Part shown: piece after piece, positions 24,501 through 35,235 of the stretch
Numbering within the stretch: the first letter of the stretch is position 1
Layout of the letters: each line of letters starts with the position of its first letter
Assembly (NCBI GenBank): GCA_900169235.1
Contig: FWCC01000180.1
Span: forward strand, 1-64,000
Source of the DNA: Zarea fungicola
Lineage: Eukaryota; Ascomycota; Sordariomycetes; Hypocreales; Cordycipitaceae
DNA: 64,000 nucleotides
Direction: 5' to 3'
Program-made: the position numbers and the translations under genes
Notes under the pieces: generated by a model
Database searches by the model: none
Told to the model about the DNA's origin: nothing
The model's input: the letters and a program-made list of their open reading frames with translations, nothing else

Positions 24501-25601
24501 AGGTAGGTTAGAGGCTGCTCTTCAAGGTTCGCCTACTACTTGGAAATTGCCTCTTGGTGGCAATAAAGCTCTTCCTCTTGTGTAAAGTAGTGCATATGAA
24601 ATGTATAACAAGATGGAAAGTAGGTAGGCAACCCATTACATGTGCCAGTAACCAGAAAGACCAACGGTGTTGCACTCCAGGTTTTTCGGCCGCTATTAAA
24701 TAAGCTTAAGTTTGATCACAAGAAAACATCCCCACTACTCCGTAGAAACTGCGCCTTTCTACCAATCCCTGTTCCTCATCCTGGAGACTGAACACCTGGC
24801 GCCAACTATTTACGCTGCACGATTTATGCTGCACTACTTTTGCTGCGCTATTTATGCTGAGCAAAGACATGAACAGTTCCAAGCAAGGCCCTTGTTTCCC
24901 CAACCAGCGCATAGTCATGGACTTGTGGGTATTTTACTCTAACCGACATCATTTCCGGTACGCGTATCTACTCAGGGGAATGGGTGAGTTTACAGCCTTG
25001 TAGGTACGAAATTTGGGCTATTGCTAGATAGGCTAGATAGGTAATTACCCTTTCTATTAATACTTTCGAAAGGATGAAGACTACTTCTTCCCTGAAGACA
25101 CGGTAAATAGATTTGTATCCCGTAAACTATGTCTTAGAAAAGCCTGGCTTACAAAAACAGCTATCAGGGATTTGGAATCTCGGCTAAACCCCAGCCAGTA
25201 TTGGTCCAGTTAATTGTACGCGTATCGCTGCCCACCGAATTGGGGAACATCTCAAAGAACAGCTGTGTCACTCTAGAACTGAAGTCTAGCTATCATTTAT
25301 GTTCCGTACACAATTCATATTAGTTGCTTAGTTGGTATTTTTCAGAGAAAATACGCGTAAAGGCTGCCTCATTGCCATGTGATCATTGTGGACAACTACA
25401 TATTAACATTGGTTGGGACCTTAATCCGCGGCCAACTAACCCCGATTCGATGTCAAGATACGAGTAAGCAAGCCCATTTCCACTAGCGCACCATTCGGTA
25501 AAAGGGATACTTTTTTCTTACGATGGCCGAATGATAGAGCTCGAGTATTAATAAATTGTATTCCTCCCGTTGCCATAAACTGGTGCCGTGTTGCTGCCAA
25601 A

Positions 25602-27509
25602 ATGCGACTGCTTCTTTACACGGCAGCGTTATGTTCCCTGCCATGGCTCACGGCTGCTGAACGGAATACATGCAGTGACCTAACTGGCCGTCTCATTTCC
25701 GAATCAGCATTCCAATGCCGCCAAGCGGTAATTACCATCTCTTCTCCGTCCTTCTTGGGCGCTGTTTCGCTGTGTGCTGCTCTGACAAGAAAGTTATAGT
25801 GTGACAGCTTGCTGTCATCTGGCCGTGCGGATCTGGAAGTTTACTCTACCCAGGTTCCACAGAACTTCGAATTCTACAGCACCCAGCAAGATGAAATCGC
25901 ACCGCTCTGCGTCGTTCGACCACGAACGACCGACGCGGTTGCAAATGTTTTGCAGGTCGCTACCCAGCGCAAATGCCGATTCGCCATCCGAAGTGGTGGC
26001 CATAGCCTCGCCCATGGCTCTTCAAATATCGAAGGCGGCATGGTAATAGATCTAAAGCATTTCAACAGGACAGTTGTATCGAAGGACAAGCAGAGCGCAT
26101 GGGTAGGGGTGGGGAATAGGTGGGGAGACGTTTATAATGCACTCGAAACTCAGGGTCTCGCCATTGTTGGTGGGAGAGTTACCTCTGTCGGAGTTGGAGG
26201 CTTCACTCTTGGAGGTAGGTTCGATCTGGTACGGCATCATATGAGTTCTAACAGCAATAGGCGGTATCTCCTGGCTCTCTCGTCGATACGGCTGGGCCAT
26301 AAACAACGTCCGGCAGTTTGAGGTGAGAGCAATTGAACGACTACTCCAACAATTCTAATGCGGCCGTAGGTGGTGCTTCCCAATAGTACCGTAGTGTACG
26401 CAAGTGATACTTCACACCCTGACCTCTTTTTCGCACTTCGGGGCGGCGGCGCAAACTTTGGCATTGTTACTTCTATTGAATTCAATATTTATAAAGATGC
26501 CCTCCTCTGGGGAGGACAGAATATCTACCTAGTGGAGGACTGCCCTCGACGGAGAGCACTATTGGGCCTGCAGTCGCGGTTCTCTTGGACACTGTTCTCT
26601 GCCAAGGTCAAAGCGAGTGAATTGCTCCAAAAGGCTGCAGTCTTTTTGGGCTATGGAATGAGAAGTAAAGAACTGATTGAGGCCTTTGTCAAGCTTGGCA
26701 ACAACGAGGCTGATGTGCGCCCGCACTCTTTTCTATTTTGGGGATGGGCGCCCATGACGGCATCCTGGTTAATAGGCGCAACCGCTGTTTATTCTGAGCC
26801 TATCGAGCAACCCAAAATTTTGCAGAATCTTACGAAGCCGTCTGGTATTCTGTCTTCGAACCGCATTGGACGGCAATCAAGCTTTGCGCAGGAAATTGAG
26901 GGCAACAACCCCCCTGGTGACCGGCAAGTATCTTGCAAACCGCCACGAAGAGTCCTTGCTAACAGCCTGTAGTCAAGTTTGGCGGACTTCAACATTTAAA
27001 CTTGATGCCGAGCTGATTTCCAAGCTTTTTGATATATTTATGGAGGAATGCGAGCCAGTCATACCAGTGGTGCAAGATGCATTAATCACTACAAACCTGC
27101 AACTACTGACCAAGCCTGAAATTGCCATGCTTGCGAGAAACGGTGGCATTTCGTTCGGTATCGAGGAGGACGATGGCCCTTTATTTCGTAAGCATTCACA
27201 CCGTTCCCGTAACTTTTGGACAGAGCTAACACACTCCCGTCAGTGTACAGTGTCGCGATCATCTATCATTCAGCAAAGGACGACAAAGCCATAGAAGGGC
27301 TAGCAGAAAGAATCATCTCCAGATCAGCAGAGTTGGCAAAGAGTATGGGCCTCCATCATACTTTCCTCTACTCCAATTATGCCGCCATCGATCAGGATGT
27401 ATTTGCAGGATTCTCCCCGAAGCACCAGCAGCGACTCCGCGATGTCCATCGTTTATATGACCCTCGGGGTGAATATGCAGCTCTTCATACAAATTCATTT
27501 TGGTCATAG
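25602..27509 (+). CDS. Secreted FAD-dependent oxidase, berberine-bridge (BBE) type; one splice junction uncertain
   Basis: Exons read as 25602-25727, 25800-26214, 26261-26322, 26370 to about 26916, about 26978-27187 and 27244-27509 (about 541 aa). Residues 1-19 form a signal peptide. The FAD_binding_4 domain shows RSGGHS, whose histidine is the usual covalent FAD site, then WVGVGNRWGDVY, GGRVTSVGVGGFTLGGG, YGWAINNV and ALRGGGANFGIVTS. The C-terminal BBE domain ends in YSNYAA...RLYDPRGEY. The second flavin-linking cysteine of bicovalent members is not seen, so single attachment is likely. The oddity lies around 26917-26977: the best donor (GTATCT at 26928) and acceptor (CTGTAG at 26972) leave the frame shifted by one base. 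A weaker GTGACC/TCAAG pair restores it. Either splicing is unusual or the gene is damaged. Such enzymes oxidise sugars or tailor metabolites. Confidence 0.75.
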
Positions 27510-27724
27510 GCAGCTTTAGAGAGTTTGACTGCAGTCACTTGTCGATTATAGTCTTGTTCTACCATTTAAACTCTATTTATAACCCTCTTCATGCTAACAA
27601 AGCTTATAATACATACAATAAAACAATTGTAATGCTTCCCATGTAATCAATCTCCGTGCCGGAAATATCTTTACAGAGGCTGCCAAAAATGGTTCAGAGT
27701 CCTCTGTAAGCCTCAAAATGGCCG

Positions 27725-28267
27725 TCATATGAGTGGTGGCCGTTTATAATCCGCTGATCTGTATATGTACGAAGGGTGCTGCAGCCCAGTGGGAGGATAC
27801 AGCTCATCGCCCGAATAGGAGAAACCCAGTTTACCCAGCATTCGCTTCGACGGTTGGTTTTCTGGATGATGGCCCGCAAACAGCTGTCGCACTTTCAACT
27901 CGGTAAAGGCATACTCTATAGCCGCTTTCCCTGCCTCGATTGCAAGACCGCTCCCCCAATGCTCAGGCCGCAGATGCACACCAAATTCGAGCACGCCTGC
28001 CTCTATATCTTTGGGTCGCAGACCGCAGCAGCCAATGTGCTCTCCGTTTTCTCTAAGGAATATTGGCCAGTACTGTATTCCATGTTTGTGTTGCATCTCT
28101 AATTCCGAGTTGAGTCTTTGTTGAATCTGCGTCTTGTTTAGGCCATTGGCAGTAAAGAAGCGCGTGACCTCGGGGCTGCCCCAGAGTGCGTGTGCAAGTG
28201 GCATGTCGTCTTTAGTCCAGTATCTGAAGCCTATGCGTGACGTGGTGAGAAAATACGGTTCATCCAT
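27725..28267 (-). CDS. GNAT acetyltransferase, RimJ/RimL type, 180 aa
   Basis: A single-exon gene. The frame is open to 28471, but the ATG at 28267 (MDEPYFLTTSRIGF) gives the standard start of this family, where a beta strand introduces TSRIGFRYW. The acetyl-CoA domain follows: an IGCCGLRP strand, EFGVHLRPEHWGSGLAIEAGKAAIEYAF (motif A, with the pyrophosphate-binding loop as WGSGLA), and NQPSKRMLGKLGF (motif B). These proteins acetylate N-termini or small amines, including antibiotics; the substrate is unknown. It ends about 215 bp from the BBE gene, tail to tail. Confidence 0.88.
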   Translation of the reverse strand: MDEPYFLTTSRIGFRYWTKDDMPLAHALWGSPEVTRFFTANGLNKTQIQQRLNSELEMQHKHGIQYWPIFLRENGEHIGCCGLRPKDIEAGVLEFGVHLRPEHWGSGLAIEAGKAAIEYAFTELKVRQLFAGHHPENQPSKRMLGKLGFSYSGDELYPPTGLQHPSYIYRSADYKRPPLI

Positions 28268-28575
28268 TGCTGTCCAATGGGGAGGTGAATCATTTGTCAA
28301 ATTTGTGCATAGAGAAAAGAGAGGTACGGTAGAGAGCTTGCGGCAAGTCCAAAAAATGCGGAGAGTCGAAAGATTGGCGTCACGTGGGTTACTAAGTGAA
28401 TTCATTTTCTTTTTAGCAATAATGCAGCACAGGGAGGAGGAAATCCACCGGCATTCTGCATTGAGACGCACTTCTCACCTTAGAATCGGCATCGCAGCTC
28501 TGTACCGGGTAGCGGTAGGACACGGAAAGGTGCACTCGACGGCGGCCAGTATTTAAATGATTGACGGTCGGAGTC

Positions 28576-28601
28576 TTTTTTATTTTTTATTTTTTATTTT
28601 T
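28576..28601. repeat. TTTTTTA tandem repeat
   Basis: Three to four copies of TTTTTTA upstream of the minus-strand GNAT gene. A simple microsatellite. Confidence 0.7.
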
Positions 28602-28973
28602 GCATGAATTTCAAATGCTACAAATTTGCAAACTTTGGTGCTCTCTCAAACTACCATTCAGTTCTTGGGCTTCAACTTTAATCAGCCTCGGACACTGTGA
28701 AGGGAGCGATGATTTGCTGATGGTGATGTTCATGTCAAAAATTGGCGGCGATGACCACTGCCCGCCCACTTCGCTCCGATGCTGCCTGGAATAACTGCCC
28801 TACTTCGGATGGTCCAAAGGTTTCTTAGTTCTTGTACAGTACGCAGCATGTCGCCGGTACCATGATCGATTATGGCCTTGGAATATATATCTGCCCCGAT
28901 ATTTCTGAGCGCGCACGCAGTTCGCACTTGAACGAGGTAGCATGGAAGTATGGCATCATCGTTTGTGAACTGA

Positions 28974-29449
28974 AAAGTTTCCGTAAAGATTATTGGGCCA
29001 ATCGAAAGCAAATATAGTATACTGTTGGCAAAGGAAGACCTCACTGGGTTGGCTCATGCCCTAGCTGCAGGACTTGAGAAGCAGTGTGTTGCGGAAAGGC
29101 GTCGCATCATCAACACTCCCTTTGGACAGCGCTTGGAAATATCTTCCTATATAGCTGAGCTGGGACATGTAAAGGCCGGATTCACGGCCCTGGGAATTTA
29201 ATACCCAACGGTTCCATGGACTTGGACATGTGTGAAACGGGTCAGCCTCAGGAAGTATTACTCTTACACCAGATGAGACGATATTCCCGGTATATGAAGC
29301 TACTTGAGCAAGGTATATGGACGTCAGGGCGCTGGCAGGCGATGGTTCTTGTCCGGGTTTGGCTCTCTGCTGGATTGCAAGGTTCGGCGCATCGCCTGGT
29401 GAAAGAAAAAGACATCAGGAAAAAAAAGCAAACAATTACAGTCCGATAG
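28974..29449 (+). pseudogene. Frameshifted C-terminal relic of an unrecognised protein
   Basis: From 28974 to 29201 there is a 75-codon frame without ATG that reads like real protein (LLAKEDLTGLAHALAAGLE, RRRIINTPFGQRLEIS). It stops at 29199. In a second frame the reading continues through LIPNGSMDLDMCETGQPQ and LLLHQMRRYSRYMKLLEQG to a stop at 29449. One base change near 29190-29200 would join them. The amphipathic, charged helix-rich style resembles the C-terminal part of a fungal regulator, but I do not recognise the family. Upstream sequence has stops in all frames and no start, so the N-terminal part is absent or decayed. Confidence 0.4.
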
Positions 29450-31414
29450 CAGATTGTAAGAGCACACAGGCTTTTGTTTTCATAATTTACTCAGGACGTG
29501 TTTGGTGACGGTCTGCGGCCGCCGCCTTAGAATTGCGTTCTAGTATTGGGCAAGATACTGTCCGAAACGTCATTCATGTATACAGCTCATCTATACCGGA
29601 GCGCATACTGTCGGAGCTATGTACACCTCGGTGTTACTGCTGGAGAGCTTGATATCTCTCGCAGGTCAAGTCTACATCGAGTGCAAGTTACTGTATCTTG
29701 CGCGGCCGCCGACTTGCAGCGGATCTTTTGTTGCCATTTTCTCAAACGTGCATGAATCGCATCAGACTAGTCTGGTTTAATTTACACTGTGCAACAAGCC
29801 GCCACTACAACTGGGCTTGGAGCTTATCCAGCCTCTTGCGTGATTGTCTCAGATAACAAGCTGTGAGAGCGAGGTCAGATGACCCTTCATTCAGCGCCCA
29901 CCCTCTCTCATCCCACTCCAGGATTTGGCACGTTTTCACTAAAATTCGATAGATTAAAAAAGAGGGTAAGTAGTTTAAAGTGAAGTAGCGGGAACGGGAA
30001 CGGAGGGGGTGAAATTTGACCAGTGTGTGAGTGGGCTCCCTGCTCCCTGCTATCAAGGGCAAAGCCATTGTAAACGCCACCATCACCCGTCAGAGTCACG
30101 CAGTGGCATTCACCGCCTTTGAGGGTGGTGGTGTGTAGTTTGGCTTCTGATGTAAATATAGCCTATTATTTTTATGGTGGCTCACACTGTGTTTGGTAGG
30201 CTGGAGATTGCATGCATGTGCCGGTTGATGTTGCCTAAATTGAAATATCGTCGTCGGCATTGGCTACTCCATGAGATGGGAGGAGTTACATGTTGCGTCG
30301 TTCCCTTGCAAGACTCGCTCAGTGTACACGATGAACTGCTGCACTGTGCGGCTTCTAGTGGCTTGCTGCCGGGGCGCAATGTCTCATATGCACAGTTCAG
30401 CTGGGACTGAGGACACGCTCATGCATCTACACAGCACCGGCTAGATTCTACTCTGTCCAGCCGGCTGGAGTAAGGAATTTTGCTTACTGCCGCTTAATAA
30501 ATGCATTTCCAAGCCCAAAGTGCAATTCGCCAATCGTTTCAATGGCCTTGAGAATGGGGAGAATGGAATCAACGGGAGGCTCGGATTTGGTTGCGGACTA
30601 GCTCATGGGCCCGAATTCCAAATGCCCCGACGCAACGAAAAAGAGGCTCGGAAAATAGTTGCCCAATGCGAGAGAAGGAAGGGCTTGGCACTTTCTGGGC
30701 ATCCGTTAAATCCGGGGGTATTTTTCTCCTCTTGCTGCACGAGGACTCTGTCGGATTCGGGATAGATGACATGCGTAAGCCTTGATGCTGCAGGCGGAGT
30801 CCGATGGATTTAGCGGAGGATGTGCGATGCGTAACGCAAGCTAGCAGGACGGGCCGCTGTAGGATGCACCCGTCTGCACAGTGCGTATTGATCCATCCAT
30901 AATGGAAAGGCTGTTATGAGCTGGGATTGTTACCGTTCTGCCAGTAAGACGCGGGCCGTCTTTCACAACCATCGTCGCAAGATTTGCCTTGGCAAGAAGG
31001 ACTAACTTATTAGTTGTGCACTTGTTAGATAATGCATAGCGTGGGTAACATCGCGACCAGTCCTAAGCAAGTCGGATTTTTGTGATTCACGTTCTGACAC
31101 AGGGTGACAATCGTACAGCATTCATATGTAGCTTTGTCCGCCTTACTACGGCAGTGAATGCGGTCCTCGCAGCCCATGCATTGAAAACATATTAATGCGG
31201 AGCTCCCGGGTCGTCGCTACTCTATCTGCCACACTGGCGAGATTGAACATGGGGCGCTGTGAGCGATGCGAAACAAAACGTCACTTACATGCAGTTGGAA
31301 CGTGCAACACTGATCAGCAAACCGATTTATTTAAAATCGCAGCGGTGAAGTTTATCTGTAAATCTGGAGAATTTTGTTAATATAAGAGACTAGCAGCAAT
31401 ATCAAGCCGCAGAA

Positions 31415-32191
31415 TCAACGGCTAAATATATATCCCCCAATCTTCTTACTCTCCTGCTTCTCCATCCAGTCCGTAAACATGCCTCTCCGAACCAGCCTCC
31501 TCTCCGTGCCCCCCGCCCCATCCGCGCCCCAGACAAGTGACATGACGTCCTCTGCGCGCTTCGCATCCCCTTGCCCCAGCAGCTGCACCGCCTCCAGGTC
31601 CATGACCACGGTATACACCCAAAAGCGCGACCCTTCTCCCGTCTGCTCCGAGAACAGGTAGCGGTGCCGGCTGTTGAAGTTGATGTTTTCGAGAACCTGC
31701 GCCACCGTCGTGCCGTCAATCAGCACCGAGAAGCGCAGGCTTTTCACGAGATTGTCGTCGTCCTCGCCCTCGCGCCGCTGTTGCTGCTGCTGTAGCCCCT
31801 GCAGCAGCCAGCTCTGCGTCGTACGGGACGATACGAGAATGGTACCCTCGCGGTAGGGCCGGCCGGGCTGGTACCCCGGGGACATGTCGAGCTTGACGCC
31901 GCGGCCGTCGGCGAGCTCGAGGAAGAGGCACCAGTGGTTGGCGGGGCATGCGTCGCTGCTGCTCCTGTCTACATCTGTCATTTGCGTGTCGTCGTCGCCG
32001 CCGTAGACATCTTGGGAAGACGACGCATTGTTTTCCCCGTTGCTGCTGCTGCTGCGCGTGGCGTGCCTGGTTGGTCGGCCGTCTACCAGGTCGCCGTAGG
32101 CGCAGATGTGGATGGCGGTAATGGTCTCGCCGGTATCCCCCTCGGTGAAGCAGGTAAAATTCCAGTGGCTGTCCATATTTTTGGTATCCAT
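31415..32191 (-). CDS. DUF7770-like protein, 258 aa
   Basis: An intronless frame; the ATG at 32191 (MDTKNMDSHW) is used because the extension to 32209 starts only with TTG. The N-terminal beta-rich part (GETITAIHICAYGDL) is followed by an acidic, serine-rich insertion (residues about 50-80, TRSSSSNGENN...DDDTQMTD). The conserved core then has NHWCLFLELADG, VKLDMSPGY, LENINFNSRHRYLFSE and GSRFWVYTVVMDLE. This pattern matches a fungal family that I know as DUF7770, whose function is not established. A short glutamine run (QQQQQ) interrupts it. There is no signal peptide. The gene is divergent to the NmrA-like gene. Confidence 0.72.
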   Translation of the reverse strand: MDTKNMDSHWNFTCFTEGDTGETITAIHICAYGDLVDGRPTRHATRSSSSNGENNASSSQDVYGGDDDTQMTDVDRSSSDACPANHWCLFLELADGRGVKLDMSPGYQPGRPYREGTILVSSRTTQSWLLQGLQQQQQRREGEDDDNLVKSLRFSVLIDGTTVAQVLENINFNSRHRYLFSEQTGEGSRFWVYTVVMDLEAVQLLGQGDAKRAEDVMSLVWGADGAGGTERRLVRRGMFTDWMEKQESKKIGGYIFSR

Positions 32192-33702
32192 TGGGAAGCA
32201 TGTACTCAATATCCAAGTAATTATTTTCTGAATGCAGGCTGTGTTGAATCATTTCATCAAACGTCGAATGCTCTGGCTCTTGATGGGAACGCTTGTATAT
32301 CTGCTGCATCTATATAGTCTAAACTCTTTGTTAACAAGCTATTTACTCATGCAATTTTATTCCATTCATGCTGTGCTTTGTATTGAGCGGTGATTGCCAA
32401 ACGCAGGTAACCGTTCCGGGCTCGCCTGGGCTATGGTGTTACAAAGGCTCGCGGCATAATTGACGTGGTTGTCGCAAAATCCATTGAAAAGCGCCCATGG
32501 GCCACAGAGGGCTGTTTTTCTAGGTAAACACAATCATAAAGGCGAGTTTCAACCAGTGTGACAGACATTCAAAGAGGAGGGAAAAGGCGGGCGTAGTGTT
32601 GAGCCGTGTACCCAAACTCACGCGACACAAGACGGGTTGCAGCGCTTGGGGGGGGGGGGGGGGGGGCAAGATGCCTCTTTGTGTGATGATTCGGGAAATT
32701 ATTGTACTTCGGAGGGGCGCAATAGGTTTGTGTGTGGTTGTGAGCCTGGCAGCATGTCAATCGTCTTTCAAAAGGTGAACGGGAGCCGTGGCATCGCATA
32801 GAACAGCTGGTGGTTCATTTCCGTCCTAATACATCAAAAATGCTATTTTGGCGCATTTCAGTTGAGCCATTCATTCACACACTTAATACAGCAGTAATCT
32901 GTTAGCATCCGTTCAGGAATTCATTGCTAGTGGTTCAATATCTGGTCAGCTATTCCCAGTTCTTTTGTGATCTTTTGTAATCGAACTTACAAAGCAACTA
33001 TTAAATAACAAAATAGAGTGAAATAACGAGCAACATCGAAAAATTAAAATAAAACATGGTAAAATAAGCACAATTAAGCCATCGCTTATGGTGTATTGCA
33101 ATAGCCACAAATGGTCCAGCTTCCGTAGCCTTGTCATTCTTTACAGCGATTGCCAACACCCAGAGTGGCGTACAATAATCAAGAATTGTAATTGCTTATT
33201 CAAATAAAAATAATATGCCAGTTCTAGAGTATCACCTAGAATTCCGAGATGGGTGCATGCTAAATCCAGCTTTGTTTGAAACAACAATAGCCACGACCCG
33301 ATATGAAATGAGCAGTACCAAGGCGGCAGCTACTGCATTCATTGCCTATTCAGCTATTCAGCCATTCAGACTTGTCATGGATAATACACCATTCATCCAA
33401 TACTGCACATTGACCAAAAACTTGAATAAAATATTTTCCATTACTTTGAAATCTGCTGGTTTCATATGTAAACTAAAAGGGAACTCAGTGGCCGACAATG
33501 ATTCTTCCTGGGCCGTTTGCACTTGTGTGCCGCCCACCTCACGCCCGTAGCCGTGATATAAAAATCTTCAACATCAAACCTCACTTGGAAATGTAAATAC
33601 ATGCCACCACCCTACCACCCTTGATACGATATTCCTTTTACTGTTCCAAACCAGTCTATACACAAGGGCTATCCGTCTCTTCACCACACATTCACTCTCG
33701 CC
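32192..33702. promoter_or_regulatory. Divergent region between the DUF7770-like and NmrA-like genes
   Basis: It carries the two promoters, a 19-G homopolymer at 32648-32666 and AT-rich sequence around 32990-33060. A 111-codon frame at 33215-33550 has no recognisable features. Confidence 0.45.
32648..32666. repeat. 19-bp poly(G) tract
   Basis: An uninterrupted run of G. It may form quadruplex structure and is prone to length errors in sequencing. Confidence 0.85.
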
Positions 33703-34698
33703 ATGCCCATCCTCGCCGTGGTTGGAGCCACAACCACGCTGGGCCGCTCCGTCATTCACTACGTGATCCGCGACCGTCCCCTACGAAGTAAATACTCCAT
33801 CCGCGCCATCACAGACGACGTGGACTCTGCGGCGGCCAGCTCTCTCCGCGACGCCGGCATCACCGACATTGTCCGTGGCGACTACACCGACCGGGACTCC
33901 CTCTCCGCCGCTCTCGCCAGCGTGCACACCGTCTTTGCCACGACGCTTCCCAACCTGGATGCCGACCCGGCCCAAATCTTTACCAAGGATTACAACGCAG
34001 GCAAGCTCATCGCCGACCTCTGCGTAGATAACGGGGTTGAATACCTCATCTACAGCACCCTCCCCTCGCCCAAGACCATCTCGGGGGGCAAGTACGCGCA
34101 AGTTTTCCACTTTGAGAGCAAAGCCGCCGTGGAGGGGTACATTCGCACCCTCCCCATCAAGAGCGCCTTTATATCGCCCGGCGTCTTCATGTCGTGCTTT
34201 ACCCTCTTTCCCTCGTTTCGTGCCAAGCGCGATCGCACCACCTCTGACGGGAAGAAGGATGCATGGGTCCTCGAGGGCCCCATGAGGCCGGACGTGCCCA
34301 TCCCGCTCCTCAACGCCATGGGCGACGCGGGCAAGTTTGTCGGGACGATCCTCGCGGAGCCAGATCGGTTCGTGGGCAGCAAGTTTTGCGCGGCGACGGG
34401 GTGCTACACCATGGAGCAGGTGGCCGTCGCCATGACCATGGTGGCGAAGCAGCCGGTCCAGTATCGGCAGATTGACAAGGAGGCCTTCATCAGGGGCAAT
34501 GAGGACCTGCCGAATCACATCATGCAGACGTTTGTCGAGGTCTTTACGTACGGGGAGGAGTTTGGTGGGTATTACGGGCCGGAGACGGCGGACCTGGTGC
34601 GGTGGGCGACGGAGAATGTGGGCGGGGATGGAGGGGAGCTTTCGACTTTGAAGGAGTATTTCGATTACGTCCACTTTGAGCTTGAAGAGGCAGAATGA
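33703..34698 (+). CDS. NmrA-like NAD(P)-binding protein, 331 aa
   Basis: An intronless gene starting MPILAVVGATTTLGRS, a Rossmann motif of the NmrA/HSCARG type (GATTTLGRS in place of the reductase GxxGxxG). VRGDYTDRDSLSAAL, KLIADLCVDNGVEYLIYSTLP and FESKAAVEGYIR fit the extended short-chain-dehydrogenase fold; the YxxxK catalytic pair is replaced by sequence typical of non-enzymatic sensors. Family members bind NAD(P) and regulate GATA transcription factors or act as redox sensors; some are reductases. High GC at third positions suggests good expression. It is a cytosolic or nuclear protein of normal length. Confidence 0.88.
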   Translation: MPILAVVGATTTLGRSVIHYVIRDRPLRSKYSIRAITDDVDSAAASSLRDAGITDIVRGDYTDRDSLSAALASVHTVFATTLPNLDADPAQIFTKDYNAGKLIADLCVDNGVEYLIYSTLPSPKTISGGKYAQVFHFESKAAVEGYIRTLPIKSAFISPGVFMSCFTLFPSFRAKRDRTTSDGKKDAWVLEGPMRPDVPIPLLNAMGDAGKFVGTILAEPDRFVGSKFCAATGCYTMEQVAVAMTMVAKQPVQYRQIDKEAFIRGNEDLPNHIMQTFVEVFTYGEEFGGYYGPETADLVRWATENVGGDGGELSTLKEYFDYVHFELEEAE

Positions 34699-35201
34699 GA
34701 GAGGGAATCAGCCATGAACAAGAGAACAAAACAAGCAAGGGACACGATGATGAAAGTGCCGAGTCTGGTTCCCAGGACAGAAATTGCATTGTTTAGCTTT
34801 CTTTTCTCTGGCAGAATCAACTAAGAGATGCTGGTTTATTATTCGATGACACTGGGAATAAGTGGTGATTGCTCATCTCGTCCGGGTCCAGCTGGCCAAG
34901 TAGTTTAGTTTAGACTAGGCTTCAAAGCAAGAGAATAATTCATTCAAAAATTACATGGCCGATTGTACACGTCTACTTGAGCAACGAGAAAAGGGATGGC
35001 TCAGTTTCCAGTGCTACAATGCGCTGTATCGCGTTGGTTTCTGTGAGACTCTGACATGGATCAGGGCGCTGGTGCCCTGTCGCACAATGGAGCGCCACCG
35101 CTTCAGCTGAGAGATGGACGGCTGCCATTGAGGCTGGAAGAGCCTTGTAGTTTCTGAGTTGTGATTTGTGCTCAGCCCAGTCCAAGAGCTGTTCCTTTCA
35201 A

Positions 35202-35235
35202 TTGCTTTCGTTGCTTCGTTGCTTCGTTGCTTCGT
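35202..35235. repeat. TTGCTTCG tandem repeat
   Basis: Three exact 8-bp copies preceded by one with an extra T. Confidence 0.7.

Larger units (their letters stand above)
22777..25601. other. 2.8-kb divergent region between the two flavoenzyme genes
   Basis: No coding frame is supported. It includes A runs (around 24025), a perfect 8-bp-stem hairpin at 24481-24500 and irregular TTTATGCTGC-like repeats at 24800-24860. No transposon ends are recognised. Confidence 0.45.
28268..31414. other. Gene-poor interval containing a coding relic
   Basis: Apart from the frameshifted relic at 28974-29449 and a T-rich repeat at 28576-28601, no gene, transposon or RNA is recognised. Two GCGGCCGCC sites occur at about 29516 and 29703. 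Confidence 0.4.

Noticed and set aside
33215..33550. 111-codon plus-strand frame upstream of the NmrA-like gene
   Set aside because: No recognisable features and located in the divergent promoter region.
33781..34674. 297-codon minus-strand frame under the NmrA-like gene
   Set aside because: Shadow of the strongly third-position-GC NmrA gene, rich in Arg, Gly and Val with no domain.
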